From the NCBI GenBank assembly GCA_021810505.1, contig JAJZIR010000005.1:1-64000 (forward strand): a stretch of DNA of 64,000 nucleotides. Reading direction: 5' to 3'. The notes under the pieces were generated by a model. That model saw only the letters and a program-made list of their open reading frames with translations, was not told where the DNA came from and made no database searches. Made by a program: the position numbers and the translations under genes. The DNA comes from a bacterium. GTDB taxonomy: Bacteria > Deinococcota > Deinococci > Deinococcales > Deinococcaceae. Of this stretch, positions 39,221 through 50,565 are shown piece after piece (position 1 is the first letter of the stretch; the number at the start of each line of letters is the position of its first letter).

Positions 39221-40089
39221 TCGATCTCTGGAGCCCACCTTCGGGGCTCGCCCCGGCAGCGATCCTCTTGACCGCTGTGCTGCTCGGGATCGTGCACGGC
39301 ATCACCCCGGACGAGCACACCTGGCCCATCACCTTCAGCTACTCCATCGGCAGCTACAGCGCCGAGGGAGGCCTGAAGGCAGGGCTGAACTTCTCCCTAG
39401 CCTTTACCCTGCAGAGAGCCCTGGCCAGCCAGCTGGCAGCTCTATCTCTTATCGGCTTCCTCCGCGACCCGAGCTTCAACGCCTACGTGTACCTGATCGT
39501 CGGATCGGTCATGGCGCTCTCGGGTTTCTGGATGTGGAGGGGCAGGGCAGTCCTCCACCTCTTTCACCAGCACCCGCTCTCCGGAGAACAGCCCAGAGCC
39601 CCTTCGGCGACCATGCCCTGGCTACACGGGTTTGTGGCGGGATGGGGGGTCGGGGCATTCGCGCTCATCACTTACAGCGTGCTGGCCCCGGCGATGCCCA
39701 GCGTCTGGCTGGGTTGGGCGCCAGGGGCCTGTTTCGGCCTGGGGACGACCTTGGTGCAGGCGATTTTCGGTGGCCTGTTCGGGCGCTGGATGTCCAAGCG
39801 CCGGTTGAGCGAGCGCGCGCGCAGCTACGTCGCCAGAGCCGTGGCCAGCCGGGTATTGCGCTGGGGGGGGTCAGCCTTCGTGGCCGCGGGCCTGGTCGGG
39901 GTAGCCGACCCCGCCGCGATGCGCTGGGGCTTGCCCACCGGTATCCGCGTGCACAACCTGCACAGCCTGGGCATCGGATTTCTTCTGGCGGTCATCGTCC
40001 TGTTCACCAGCGCCGCCTACGCTTTCACGCTCTCCCTCAGGGAAGCCAGGGCGCGCTTCGTGCTGGAGGGGCCTGTGGGAGAAGGGTAG
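39217..40089 (+). CDS. Polytopic membrane protein, NiCoT/UreH-like
   Basis: 290 residues, about six to seven hydrophobic segments. The first helix ends with G-I-V-H-G-I-T-P-D-E-H-T-W-P, close to the H-x4-D-H signature of nickel/cobalt transporters (NiCoT, RcnA, UreH), with an extra Glu. A His-rich stretch (LHLFHQHPLSG) lies in a loop. A role in transition-metal transport is plausible, not proven. Start ATG 39217 has no clear SD but overlaps the leader ORF stop. Confidence 0.65.
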   Translation: MIDLWSPPSGLAPAAILLTAVLLGIVHGITPDEHTWPITFSYSIGSYSAEGGLKAGLNFSLAFTLQRALASQLAALSLIGFLRDPSFNAYVYLIVGSVMALSGFWMWRGRAVLHLFHQHPLSGEQPRAPSATMPWLHGFVAGWGVGAFALITYSVLAPAMPSVWLGWAPGACFGLGTTLVQAIFGGLFGRWMSKRRLSERARSYVARAVASRVLRWGGSAFVAAGLVGVADPAAMRWGLPTGIRVHNLHSLGIGFLLAVIVLFTSAAYAFTLSLREARARFVLEGPVGEG

Positions 40090-40144
40090 GAGGCAGGTAC
40101 CTGGCCAGGCTGGACTTTCGGACCCGTACCGCGCACACTGAAAG

Positions 40145-41350
40145 GTGTCGAGCCTGCTCTTGCTCACCGCTCATCTCAGCATCTATCCCGCTCTGGCTGC
40201 GCTCCGCCAGTCGCTGACCGTCCCCACCGACCACTTCAGTTTTGAACTCACCCGTTCGGAGCTGCAGGACCTGGTCCCCGGAAGCTTGCAGCTCCGCGGG
40301 GTCGGGGTTCGACAGGCCACCGAGAGCGCCACCGGTGGCCTGGAATCCGAGGTCGGACGGATCCTGGACATCCCAGGAAAGCACGGACCGCAGGCGGTCA
40401 AACTGATCCGGCTATCCGGTCAAGGGGAGGTCTGGGTCCAGAATCTGGTCCAGGGGGTCTATCAGAAAATTCCCTCTTCCGAACTGGAGTTCCCGATCCT
40501 CCCCCCGGAACGGCTCGAGCGGATCGCTTTCGTGTTGAGCCGCCCAGGGCCAGCCACCTTGAATTACCAGACCACGGCAGTCAGCTGGAGCGTGGCCTAT
40601 CTCTTCCAGAAGCAAGCCGGTGGCCTCGGGACGATTACTGCCCAGGCCGAGATCAAAAATCGCCTGAATCGGGCTTGGAATGTCACGTCGGCGGAATTGA
40701 TTACCCAGAATCCCGGCCAGTTCCAGCTCGCCGCCGGGCCCAGTTTCAACCGGATCGCCCTGGCTTCCCAGCCCCCGACCCCGCTCGCAGAGAGCGTGGT
40801 CGCTGGTGCGCACCGCTACCGGATCGATGGGCCACTCCGGCTCCCAGCTGCAGCGACCGTGACGATCCCGTTCTTCAAGGTATCCAGCGCGATGCGGCAT
40901 TTTCTGGAACTCACCGCACCCTTCGAGCCCGCCAGCTCCCACGGCGCCTTGGAGAGCGTGTTCCGAATTCGTCCCAAGCGCTTCCTGCCGGCCGGTAGGG
41001 TCGCCCTGACCGATAGCGGCGTCCTGCTGGGCATTCAGGCGATACCCAACGAGGCGGCCGGACAGCCCTTTCAGATCGATCTGGGACCGGACCCTTCCGC
41101 CACCTACACCCAGACCGTCCGCCTGCTCCAGAAGACCTCGACCGCGGAGGTGTTCGCCGAGAGCTGGCGCATCGAGAACCACTCCAGCCATCCGATCGAC
41201 ATCCGTATCCGCCAAGACCTGCAGGCCTCCGAAGTAGCGGTGGGGCAGCGATCCGGGCAACCCATCGCGATCTCCGGGACCATCCCGGCCGAGGGATCGC
41301 TGGCGCGCACTTACCTGATCGACCTAGTCCTCGGCTCCAGCCACCCCTGA
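40145..41350 (+). CDS. Exported DUF4139-like protein
   Basis: 401 residues. A short hydrophobic N-terminus (SSLLLLTAHLSIYPALAAL) acts as signal peptide; the rest is beta-rich, with RSELQDLVPGSLQLRGVGV and a central domain whose L-N-Y-Q-T-T-A-V-S-W-S-V-A-Y resembles DUF4139. No enzyme motifs. Function unknown. GTG 40145 follows CACACT by five bases. Located just upstream of dnaA, 141 bases apart. Confidence 0.65.
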   Translation: MSSLLLLTAHLSIYPALAALRQSLTVPTDHFSFELTRSELQDLVPGSLQLRGVGVRQATESATGGLESEVGRILDIPGKHGPQAVKLIRLSGQGEVWVQNLVQGVYQKIPSSELEFPILPPERLERIAFVLSRPGPATLNYQTTAVSWSVAYLFQKQAGGLGTITAQAEIKNRLNRAWNVTSAELITQNPGQFQLAAGPSFNRIALASQPPTPLAESVVAGAHRYRIDGPLRLPAAATVTIPFFKVSSAMRHFLELTAPFEPASSHGALESVFRIRPKRFLPAGRVALTDSGVLLGIQAIPNEAAGQPFQIDLGPDPSATYTQTVRLLQKTSTAEVFAESWRIENHSSHPIDIRIRQDLQASEVAVGQRSGQPIAISGTIPAEGSLARTYLIDLVLGSSHP

Positions 41351-41481
41351 CCTCTGGCAACTTCCCTCCGGCCACCGCCGTAGCGGCCGGCTTCCCCCTC
41401 CACCTGCGTGCGGCGAGCGGCCCGCCGGGCTAAACTAGGAAGGCGGGACTGAGTAGAAGGTAGCGGGGCGGGACTTTGCCT

Positions 41482-41487
41482 TATACT
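41482..41487 (+). promoter_or_regulatory. dnaA -10 box
   Basis: TATACT. By the spacing of other promoters here, transcription would start near 41494, two bases after the first base of the TTG 41492 codon. Confidence 0.65.
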
Positions 41488-41491
41488 CCCA

Positions 41492-42865
41492 TTGCTTTGC
41501 GAAAGGGGTGTCGGCATCTCGCAGGAAATTTGGTCTGACGTCTTGGAATTCGTGCGTAGGCACGTATCTGACGTTGAGTACCATACCTGGTTCGTCAACG
41601 TCAAACAGCTCGGGGTCCGCGATGGAGAACTGATCCTAGGCCTCCGCAACGCCTTCGCCCAGGACTGGTTTCGGGCGCACTACCAGGAGTTGATCGAGCG
41701 AGGTTTACGCCAGCTGGGCGCCCAGGCACCCAAGGTCAGTTTCCAGGTGCTCCCGGTGGTCCAAGAGGCGCTGCTCGGCAATGACGCCAGCTACCCGAGC
41801 GATGGGCTGACTTCCGTCGCGGACTCGGCAGAGACCGCGTCGAACCGGCTCAATCCCAGATATACCTTTCGTAATTTTATCGTCGGGGCCAACAACAATC
41901 TGGCGCACGCCGCAGCGATGGCGGTAGCCGAAGCGCCCGGGAGAGCCTACAATCCCCTGTTCATTTACGGCGATGTCGGCCTCGGGAAGACCCACCTCAT
42001 GCACGCCATCGGGCACTCGGTAGCCAGCCGCAGCTCTGAGGTGCGGGTGGAATACGTATCGACCGAGAGCTTCACCAACGAGATGATCAATGCGATCCGG
42101 GATGACCGAATGGCCAGCTTCCGCAACCGTTATCGGTCGATCGACTTGCTCTTAGTGGACGATATCCAGTTTCTGGCAGGGAAAGAAGGTACGCAGGAAG
42201 AGTTCTTCCACACCTTCAATGCCCTGCACGAAAACCACAAACAGATCGTCTTGTCCAGCGATCGCCCACCGCGCGACATTCAGCCCCTGGAAAGCCGGCT
42301 CCGTTCCCGCTTCGAGTGGGGGCTCATCACAGATATCCAGAAGCCGGGGTTTGAGACCCGGGTCGCGATCCTAAAAATGAATACCGAGCGGCAGCAAGTG
42401 GTAGTCGAGCAAGAAGTTCTAGAGCTGATCGCTCGCCAGATCACCAGCAATATCCGCGAACTGGAAGGGGCGCTGATGCGGGTGATCGCCTATGCCAGCC
42501 TCAACAACCTGGAGCTCAACCGCAATACCGCCAGCAGAGCCCTCTCCGAAGTCTTCTTTACCCAGGAGGAAAAGCTGGAGATCGAGGATATCCTGCTAGC
42601 GGTCGGCGATCACTTCGGGGTCACCGAGGAATTGCTCAAGGCCTCTGGCCGGGCCAAGGAGATCGTGATCCCGAGACAGATCGCGATGTATTTGGCCCGC
42701 ACCCTGACCTCCTATTCCTTGCCAGAGATCGGGCAGGTCTTCCACCGCGATCACAGCACGGTGATCTATTCCATCCAAAAAGTTACGGACCAGCTGCAGC
42801 ACGACGAGGAGACCATCCGGATCGTCTCCCAGATCAAGCATAGGCTCAACACCAGGCAGGAGTGA
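41492..42865 (+). CDS. dnaA: Chromosomal replication initiator DnaA
   Basis: Initiator ATPase that binds TTATCCACA boxes and opens oriC. Domain I (residues 9-90, [26 protein letters not shown]), domain II linker, domain III AAA+ from [22 protein letters not shown] with Walker [17 protein letters not shown] and Walker [15 protein letters not shown], domain IV with the DnaA signature [12 protein letters not shown]. Start is uncertain. TTG 41492 is the first canonical codon, but homologues begin at S-Q-E-I-W and AUC 41516 has AAAGGGG seven bases upstream; the TATACT box would start the mRNA after TTG 41492. Confidence 0.96.
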   Translation: MLCERGVGISQEIWSDVLEFVRRHVSDVEYHTWFVNVKQLGVRDGELILGLRNAFAQDWFRAHYQELIERGLRQLGAQAPKVSFQVLPVVQEALLGNDASYPSDGLTSVADSAETASNRLNPRYTFRNFIVGANNNLAHAAAMAVAEAPGRAYNPLFIYGDVGLGKTHLMHAIGHSVASRSSEVRVEYVSTESFTNEMINAIRDDRMASFRNRYRSIDLLLVDDIQFLAGKEGTQEEFFHTFNALHENHKQIVLSSDRPPRDIQPLESRLRSRFEWGLITDIQKPGFETRVAILKMNTERQQVVVEQEVLELIARQITSNIRELEGALMRVIAYASLNNLELNRNTASRALSEVFFTQEEKLEIEDILLAVGDHFGVTEELLKASGRAKEIVIPRQIAMYLARTLTSYSLPEIGQVFHRDHSTVIYSIQKVTDQLQHDEETIRIVSQIKHRLNTRQE

Positions 42866-42903
42866 CCTCCCTTGCTGGAAAGCTCGTGAAAGAAACTAGG
42901 ATT

Positions 42904-43120
42904 TGTGGATAACCCTGTGGATAAGCTGTGGATAACCCTGTGGATAAGCTGTGGATAAGTACGCCCAAAAAACTCCTGTGGATAACTGGCCAGTTATCCA
43001 CAGCTTATCCACAGGTGTGGCCAGTTATCCACAGGAGTTATCGACAATGAATTTACTGTCTCAGACAGGCCGTAGGGCACTTCTCAACATTTTCCACAGG
43101 ACCTACTACTACTACTACTA
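42904..43120. other. Chromosomal replication origin oriC
   Basis: The 323-base gap between dnaA and dnaN. Exact TGTGGATAA boxes at 42904, 42916, 42927, 42939 and 42950 (starts 11 or 12 apart) and 42977; opposite-strand TTATCCACA at 42994, 43005 and 43025; one-mismatch boxes TTATCGACA 43038 and TTTTCCACA 43090. Boxes at 42977 and 42994 make a 28-bp palindrome centred on TGGCCA. After the last box comes GGAC, then CTA x6 (43103-43120) and a T-rich stretch. Confidence 0.96.
43090..43120. promoter_or_regulatory. DnaA-trio unwinding element
   Basis: TTTTCCACA box (43090-43098), GC-type spacer GGAC, then CTA x6, i.e. 3'-GAT-5' trios on the minus strand, followed by the AT-rich TTCTTTTATTG. This order matches the box/GC-cluster/DnaA-trio element described in Bacillus subtilis oriC, from which DnaA loads on single-stranded DNA. 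Confidence 0.8.
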
Positions 43121-43188
43121 TTCTTTTATTGTCTTTAGTAGTTATAGCGAGGGGCTCGGGAGGACGCCGAGTCGACATGGAGGCTCTG

Positions 43189-44286
43189 ATGCGAGTGCAA
43201 GTAGATAAGCGCCAGTTGGACGGGTCCCTGAGCCTGATGCAGGGCGTCTTTTCCAGCCGTCCAGCTAAACCGATCGAAGGGTATATCCACCTCTGGGCTG
43301 GGGAAGGGGCGCTCACGCTCCTGGTGACCAACGCCGACCTAGATCTACGGGTAACAGCGCCGGCTGAAGTGACTTCAGCCGGCGCTGTCCTGGTCCTCGG
43401 GCAGCTTTTCCCGGGAATCGTCAACAACTGCCCGGAAGGGCCTCTGGATCTGTATACGGACGGACAGCTCTTTCGGGTAGAGGCTCCCGGTGCACACTTC
43501 AACCTGCAAACCGGCCCCTTGGCCGACTTTCCGGAGCTGGAATTCATCGGTCCGGGAGACGACGCGGTAGTCCTGGATAGCAAGAAGCTGCTGACTGCCC
43601 TAGAGAACGTCGAGTACGCCGCCGGCAAAAACTCCTATCAGGCTACCCTGCGCGGCATCAAGTTCGAGTTGGCCCCCGGTCACCTGCGCACGGTGGCCTC
43701 GGACGGCTTCCGGATCGCCCTGAGCGAATTCGAAGCCGAATTCGCTGGAAAGCGGGAATTCATCGTGCCTGTGGGGGCCGTGAGGTGGCTGGTCAAGATG
43801 CTCCAGGCGGGGGATACCGAGGCGCGCGTCGCTGCGGCTGAGGGGGTCCTTCGGGTGCGTTGCGGGCAAGCCGACCTGAACATCCGTTTGTTGGACGGCG
43901 ATTTCCCAGACTACTGGCGCAGCATCCCCCCTGAGGCGAGATTCACGATCGAGTTGGAGGCTTCTGACCTGAGGCGGACCTTGGAGAGGGTCGATGTGAT
44001 GACCGACAAGTCGACCCATCACGGCGTAGAGTTCGTGATCACCAAGGACCGGCTGCAGGTTCTCGGGGAAAGCGGCCTTGGACGGGCGGTCAGCGAGCTG
44101 GCGGTGCGCTCTTTCGGTGTGGAACAGCCCATCTCCCTGAGCCTGAACGCCGAATTCGTCATCCAGGCGATCCGCCAGGTCAAAGGTGCGGTGGCGCTCG
44201 GCATCAACTCCGACACCTCGCCCATCGTCCTCTCGGCGGCGACCCCCAACAGCTATAAGGCGGTGATGCTGCCGCTGCGAATCTGA
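43189..44286 (+). CDS. dnaN: DNA polymerase III beta sliding clamp
   Basis: Processivity clamp. 365 residues from ATG 43189, which has GGAGG five bases upstream; ATG 43177 and the longer frame from 43129 are less likely. Three clamp domains: MRVQVDKRQLDGSLSLMQGVFSSRPAKPIEGYIHLWAGEG..., SYQATLRGIKFELAPGHLRTVASDGFRIALSE and the C-terminal part ending VMLPLRI, with a hydrophobic cleft residue set typical of the family. Confidence 0.96.
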   Translation: MRVQVDKRQLDGSLSLMQGVFSSRPAKPIEGYIHLWAGEGALTLLVTNADLDLRVTAPAEVTSAGAVLVLGQLFPGIVNNCPEGPLDLYTDGQLFRVEAPGAHFNLQTGPLADFPELEFIGPGDDAVVLDSKKLLTALENVEYAAGKNSYQATLRGIKFELAPGHLRTVASDGFRIALSEFEAEFAGKREFIVPVGAVRWLVKMLQAGDTEARVAAAEGVLRVRCGQADLNIRLLDGDFPDYWRSIPPEARFTIELEASDLRRTLERVDVMTDKSTHHGVEFVITKDRLQVLGESGLGRAVSELAVRSFGVEQPISLSLNAEFVIQAIRQVKGAVALGINSDTSPIVLSAATPNSYKAVMLPLRI

Positions 44287-44295
44287 GCCCGGCGC

Positions 44296-44331
44296 TGTGG
44301 CTTCCTCGGTGCCGCAAGCCACACCGGCTAT
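44296..44331 (+). promoter_or_regulatory. dnaN-eno gap: hairpin and eno promoter
   Basis: TGTGGCTT / AAGCCACA stem (44296-44303 with 44316-44323) without T-run, then TATAGT (about 44326-44331) that would give eno a leader of about 60 bases. Confidence 0.5.
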
Positions 44332-44333
44332 AG

Positions 44334-47082
<2,749 letters not shown>

Positions 47083-47163
47083 CGCATACCCGAGAGCGCG
47101 GACATACGCTTTCCATGAACGCTCCGCTGGAGGATCCGTCAGAAATCATCAGCTTTCCGGTGT

Positions 47164-47169
47164 TATTCT
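47164..47169 (+). promoter_or_regulatory. -10 box ahead of a 24-codon leader ORF
   Basis: TATTCT; ATG 47177 is seven bases on. Confidence 0.45.
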
Positions 47170-47176
47170 CGGCGAG

Positions 47177-47251
47177 ATGGCCAGCCTGAAGATCGTTCTG
47201 GGTGGTATACCGACCCTAGGCAGCGGGGAAGGCCACCTCCCCGATGCCTGA
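47177..47251 (+). CDS. Candidate 24-codon leaderless leader ORF of the guanylyltransferase gene
   Basis: Starts ATG GCC AGC CTG AAG and ends TGA 47249-47251, overlapping ATG 47244 by eight bases. It contains the downstream SD (GGGGAAGG). No homology is recognised; possibly only a leader. Confidence 0.35.
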   Translation: MASLKIVLGGIPTLGSGEGHLPDA

Positions 47252-48296
47252 GTTCGTCGCCCTGATCTTAGCCGGAGGGAGCGGTGAGCGGTTCTGGCCG
47301 CTTTCCAGACAGCACAACCCCAAGCAGTTCCTAAAACTGGATTCCAGCGGTCTCAGCTTGCTGCAAGCGACGGCTGCGCGGCTCTCCCCCCTGACCTCGG
47401 GTACGGACCGGCTGTACGTGATCACCGGGGAGGCTTATTGCCAGCTGGTGGCTGCGCAGCTCCCGGATCTCCCCCCCGATCACCTGATCGTCGAGCCGGT
47501 CGCGCGCGATACCGGACCAGCTGTTCTGTACGCGGCTCTCCGGATCGCTGCGCTGCACCCGGATGCGGTGATGGGCGTCTTCGCTGCAGATCACCGCATC
47601 ACCGACATCGGCCAGTTCCAGTCGACCATCCGCGGCGCTGCCGACCTGGCGGCCCAGTCTTCCTGGATCATCACCTTGGGGATCCACCCCACCTACCCCG
47701 CAACTGGGTATGGCTACATCGAACAGGGTGAGCAGCTCGGAGGTACCCCGGCAGCTTTTCGGGTGCGCCGTTTCACCGAGAAACCCGATGAGCAGACCGC
47801 CCGCCGTTTCCTCGAGGCTGGCGGCTACAGCTGGAACAGCGGGATGTTCATGTGGAGGATCTCCACTATCCTGCACGAGTTCGCCTGCCACCGGCCCGAG
47901 ATGTTCCGCACCCTGCAAGCCGACCTCAGCCCGAAATCCTTCGCGAGCCTTCCCAAACTCAGCATCGACTATGCCATCCTCGAGCTTTCTGAGAACGTCG
48001 TGGTCATTCCCAGCGAGTTTGGTTGGGATGACCTGGGGGACTGGAACGCCCTGGAGCGCCTCCTGCGCTCGAACTCCCCGAATGTGGTGGTCGGTACCCA
48101 TGTCGGCATCGACACCGCTGGTGCCCTGCTCTACACCACCAGCGGGGATGACCTGATCGTCACCATCGGGCTCGACGATGTGGTGATCGTGCGGGCCGGG
48201 GAGGTAACCCTGGTAGTGCGCAAGGACCGGACCCAGGACATTAAAAAGGTAGTCCAACAGCTCAAGGCCAATCCTGAGCTGGAGCGCTTCGCTTGA
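47244..48296 (+). CDS. manC: Mannose-1-phosphate guanylyltransferase
   Basis: Makes GDP-mannose for polysaccharides or glycans. 350 residues with the nucleotidyltransferase signature [47 protein letters not shown]-like [11 protein letters not shown] and NSGMFMWRI. No fused mannose-6-phosphate isomerase domain; an unfused cupin lies next door. SD GGGGAAGG thirteen bases before the ATG. Confidence 0.93.
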   Translation: MPEFVALILAGGSGERFWPLSRQHNPKQFLKLDSSGLSLLQATAARLSPLTSGTDRLYVITGEAYCQLVAAQLPDLPPDHLIVEPVARDTGPAVLYAALRIAALHPDAVMGVFAADHRITDIGQFQSTIRGAADLAAQSSWIITLGIHPTYPATGYGYIEQGEQLGGTPAAFRVRRFTEKPDEQTARRFLEAGGYSWNSGMFMWRISTILHEFACHRPEMFRTLQADLSPKSFASLPKLSIDYAILELSENVVVIPSEFGWDDLGDWNALERLLRSNSPNVVVGTHVGIDTAGALLYTTSGDDLIVTIGLDDVVIVRAGEVTLVVRKDRTQDIKKVVQQLKANPELERFA

Positions 48297-48308
48297 GCCC
48301 GGGAATGC

Positions 48309-48314
48309 TATCCT
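48309..48314 (+). promoter_or_regulatory. Leaderless -10 box of the cupin gene
   Basis: TATCCT, then six bases CGCCGC and ATG 48321. Confidence 0.65.
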
Positions 48315-48320
48315 CGCCGC

Positions 48321-48731
48321 ATGCACCCCTCTGGTAGCCCGCTGTTCAGCCCCAAAGTGGTCGAAAAACCCTGGGGAAGAGAGATCTGGTACGCCGAGCA
48401 GGCCGACTACGCCGGGAAGCTGCTCTACGTCCGCAAAGGGGGGCGTCTGAGCTTGCAGTTCCATCGCCGGAAGGTGGAGACCCTCTACCTTCTGCGCGGC
48501 GAGATCCTGTTGACTTACCAGCCGGCCGACGAGGCCGAGGCCGTCGCCCCGCAAGCCCTCACGACCTACCTGTGGGGAGCCGGACTAGCCCTGCACGTCC
48601 CTGCGCGCACCCTGCACCGCTTTGAGGCCCTGGAGGACAGCGAGCTGTTGGAAGTCTCTACCCCCTATCTCGGGGACGTCGTTCGCCTCTCCGACGACTA
48701 CGGCCGCCAAGACGGAGACGGGGGGTGCTGA
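48321..48731 (+). CDS. Cupin, mannose-6-phosphate isomerase type II-like
   Basis: 136 residues forming one cupin barrel: VEKPWGREIWYAEQADYAGKLLYVRKGGRLSLQFHRRKVETLYLLRGEILLTY and LHVPARTLHRFEAL. The P-W-G-x-x-x-W and L-S-L-Q-x-H motifs match the isomerase half of bifunctional ManC/AlgA proteins. Beside manC it probably supplies mannose-6-phosphate, though sugar-nucleotide cupins of other function look similar. Own leaderless promoter. Confidence 0.75.
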   Translation: MHPSGSPLFSPKVVEKPWGREIWYAEQADYAGKLLYVRKGGRLSLQFHRRKVETLYLLRGEILLTYQPADEAEAVAPQALTTYLWGAGLALHVPARTLHRFEALEDSELLEVSTPYLGDVVRLSDDYGRQDGDGGC

Positions 48732-48739
48732 AGGCGGCC

Positions 48740-49615
48740 TCAGCGCCCCCTGGGGTCTAGGGCGTCCCTCAGGCCGTCTCCGATGAAGTTGACGGCCAAG
48801 ACGGTGATCAGGATGGCCAGACCCGGGAAAGCGGCCAGCCAGGGGGCGCTGATCACGAACGACTGGGCGTTCTGCAGCATGGATCCCCAAGACGCCGTGG
48901 GCGGTTGCACACCGAAGCCGAAGAAGGATAGGACCGACTCGGTGATGATGTTGTTGCCCACGAGCAAGGTCGCGTTGGCGATCAAGGGCGCTAAGGCGTT
49001 GGGCAGGACGTGCCGCCACAGGATCCGCCTCCGGCTGGCTCCCAAAGCCTGCGCCGCCTCCACGTAGAGCTCCTGTCTCAGCTGTAGGACCTCTGCGCGC
49101 ACGATCCTGGCGGTGTACATCCAAGACAGGATGGCGATGATCACGACGATCTTGGTGATCCCGCCGCTGATGATCACCGACAACACGAACAGGATCAGGT
49201 ACAGGGGAAAAGACAGCATCAGATCGGTGAGCCGCATCAGGACCGCGTCGATCGCCCCGCCGACGAAACCGGCGATTGCTCCGATGACCGTTCCGAGCAG
49301 GACCGCCGATAGCATCGAGGAGAAACCGATGAGCAGGGAGATCCGGGCCCCGTATAGCAACCTAGACAGCACGTCGCGGCCGTCGGTGTCGGTTCCGAGC
49401 AGGTGCTGCCAGGAAGGGGGGAGGACCTGCTGGCTGGGGTGGATGGCGTTGGGTGGGTAGGGGCTGATCCAGGGCGCCAGCAGGGCCAGCAAGACGATCA
49501 CGATGAGGACGACCGCTCCGGCGACCGCCAAGCGGTTGCGGCGGAATTTCTTCCAGGCCAGACTCCACTGGGTGTCGGCCTTGGGCTGTGCGGCGGCTGC
49601 CTTGGCGACCTGCAT
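48740..49615 (-). CDS. Peptide/nickel ABC transporter permease, DppC-like
   Basis: 291 residues, about six hydrophobic segments; N-terminal FRRNRLAVAGAVVLIVIVLLALLAPWISPYPPN is the OppC N-terminal domain, and EAAQALGASRRRILWRHVLPNALAPL is the EAA loop contacting the ATPase. It ends with SFFGFGVQPPTASWGSMLQ, the DppC landmark. Partner of the upstream DppB-like permease and the peptide-binding protein; no ATPase gene follows. Confidence 0.9.
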   Translation of the reverse strand: MQVAKAAAAQPKADTQWSLAWKKFRRNRLAVAGAVVLIVIVLLALLAPWISPYPPNAIHPSQQVLPPSWQHLLGTDTDGRDVLSRLLYGARISLLIGFSSMLSAVLLGTVIGAIAGFVGGAIDAVLMRLTDLMLSFPLYLILFVLSVIISGGITKIVVIIAILSWMYTARIVRAEVLQLRQELYVEAAQALGASRRRILWRHVLPNALAPLIANATLLVGNNIITESVLSFFGFGVQPPTASWGSMLQNAQSFVISAPWLAAFPGLAILITVLAVNFIGDGLRDALDPRGR

Positions 49616-49616
49616 G

Positions 49617-50564
49617 TCAGGCTAGCTGGATCCTGGGATCCAAGACGGTATAGGCCAGGTCGGCTAACAGGTTGGCCACGATGACCACAGCGGCGGAGAT
49701 CAGCAGGATGCCCATGATCACCGGGTAGTCGCGGTAGGTGAGCGAATCGTAGAACAGCCTGCCCATCCCCGGCCAAGCGAAGATGGTCTCGGTGATGGTC
49801 GCTCCACCGATGACCGATCCGACATCGAGGGCGAAGACGGTGACGAAGGGGATCAGGGCGTTGCGCAGAACGTGGCGGACGATCACTTTAGACCGGGTTT
49901 GGCCCTTGGCGTGGGCGGTGCGCACGTAGTCCTGCCCCAAGACCTCTAGGACATTGGCCCGCACGTACCTGCTCCAACGGGCCACGAAGAAGACCGTGAG
50001 GGTGATAGCTGGCAGGACCAAGTGGTGCAGGTTGCTCAGCAGGCTGGGGTTGCTGAGATTGTTGTAGCCCTGCACCGGGAAGATCGGCCAGGTGATCGAG
50101 AAGACCAGGATCAGCATCACTGCGAACCAGAAGACCGGCATGGAGACACCCAGGTAGGCCAAGAAAGTGAGCGCGTAGTCCAACCAGCTGAAGCGGCGCG
50201 TGGCTGAGACGACGCCGATGACCAGCGACAAGACCAGGGCAAAGGCGAAGGACGCGAAGGACAGTTCCAGGGTAGGGGGTAGGTGCGCCCCGATCAGGCG
50301 GATCACCTGCTGCCCGGTGTTGTAGGACCTGCCCAGGTCACCTTGCAGGACCGCTCCCAGCCAGCTGAAGTACTGGGTGATCAGCGGCCGGTCGAGCCCG
50401 AGGTCGCGGATCAGGGCTTTCTTGGCCGCCTCGGTGAGCATGGGGTTATTGGCGAAGGCGGCGAGCACGCCGCCGGGCATGGCGTGGACCAAGCCAAACA
50501 CGGCGACGGTGCTGAGCCACAGGAGCAAGATGGACTGCAGGATCCGGTTGACCAGATAGCGCAC
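49617..50564 (-). CDS. Peptide/nickel ABC transporter permease, DppB-like
   Basis: 315 residues: MRYLVNRILQSILLLWLSTVAVFGLVHAMPGG..., DRPLITQYFSWLGAVLQGDLGRSYNTGQQV (DppB hallmark) and EAA loop DYVRTAHAKGQTRSKVIVRHVLRNALIPFVTV. Starts GTG 50564, one base after the binding-protein stop; one base before the DppC start. Inner membrane. Confidence 0.9.
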   Translation of the reverse strand: MRYLVNRILQSILLLWLSTVAVFGLVHAMPGGVLAAFANNPMLTEAAKKALIRDLGLDRPLITQYFSWLGAVLQGDLGRSYNTGQQVIRLIGAHLPPTLELSFASFAFALVLSLVIGVVSATRRFSWLDYALTFLAYLGVSMPVFWFAVMLILVFSITWPIFPVQGYNNLSNPSLLSNLHHLVLPAITLTVFFVARWSRYVRANVLEVLGQDYVRTAHAKGQTRSKVIVRHVLRNALIPFVTVFALDVGSVIGGATITETIFAWPGMGRLFYDSLTYRDYPVIMGILLISAAVVIVANLLADLAYTVLDPRIQLA

Positions 50565-50565
50565 C

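Noticed and set aside
42904-43046. CRISPR-like array between dnaA and dnaN
   Set aside because: The repeats are DnaA boxes without unique spacers; the setting is oriC.
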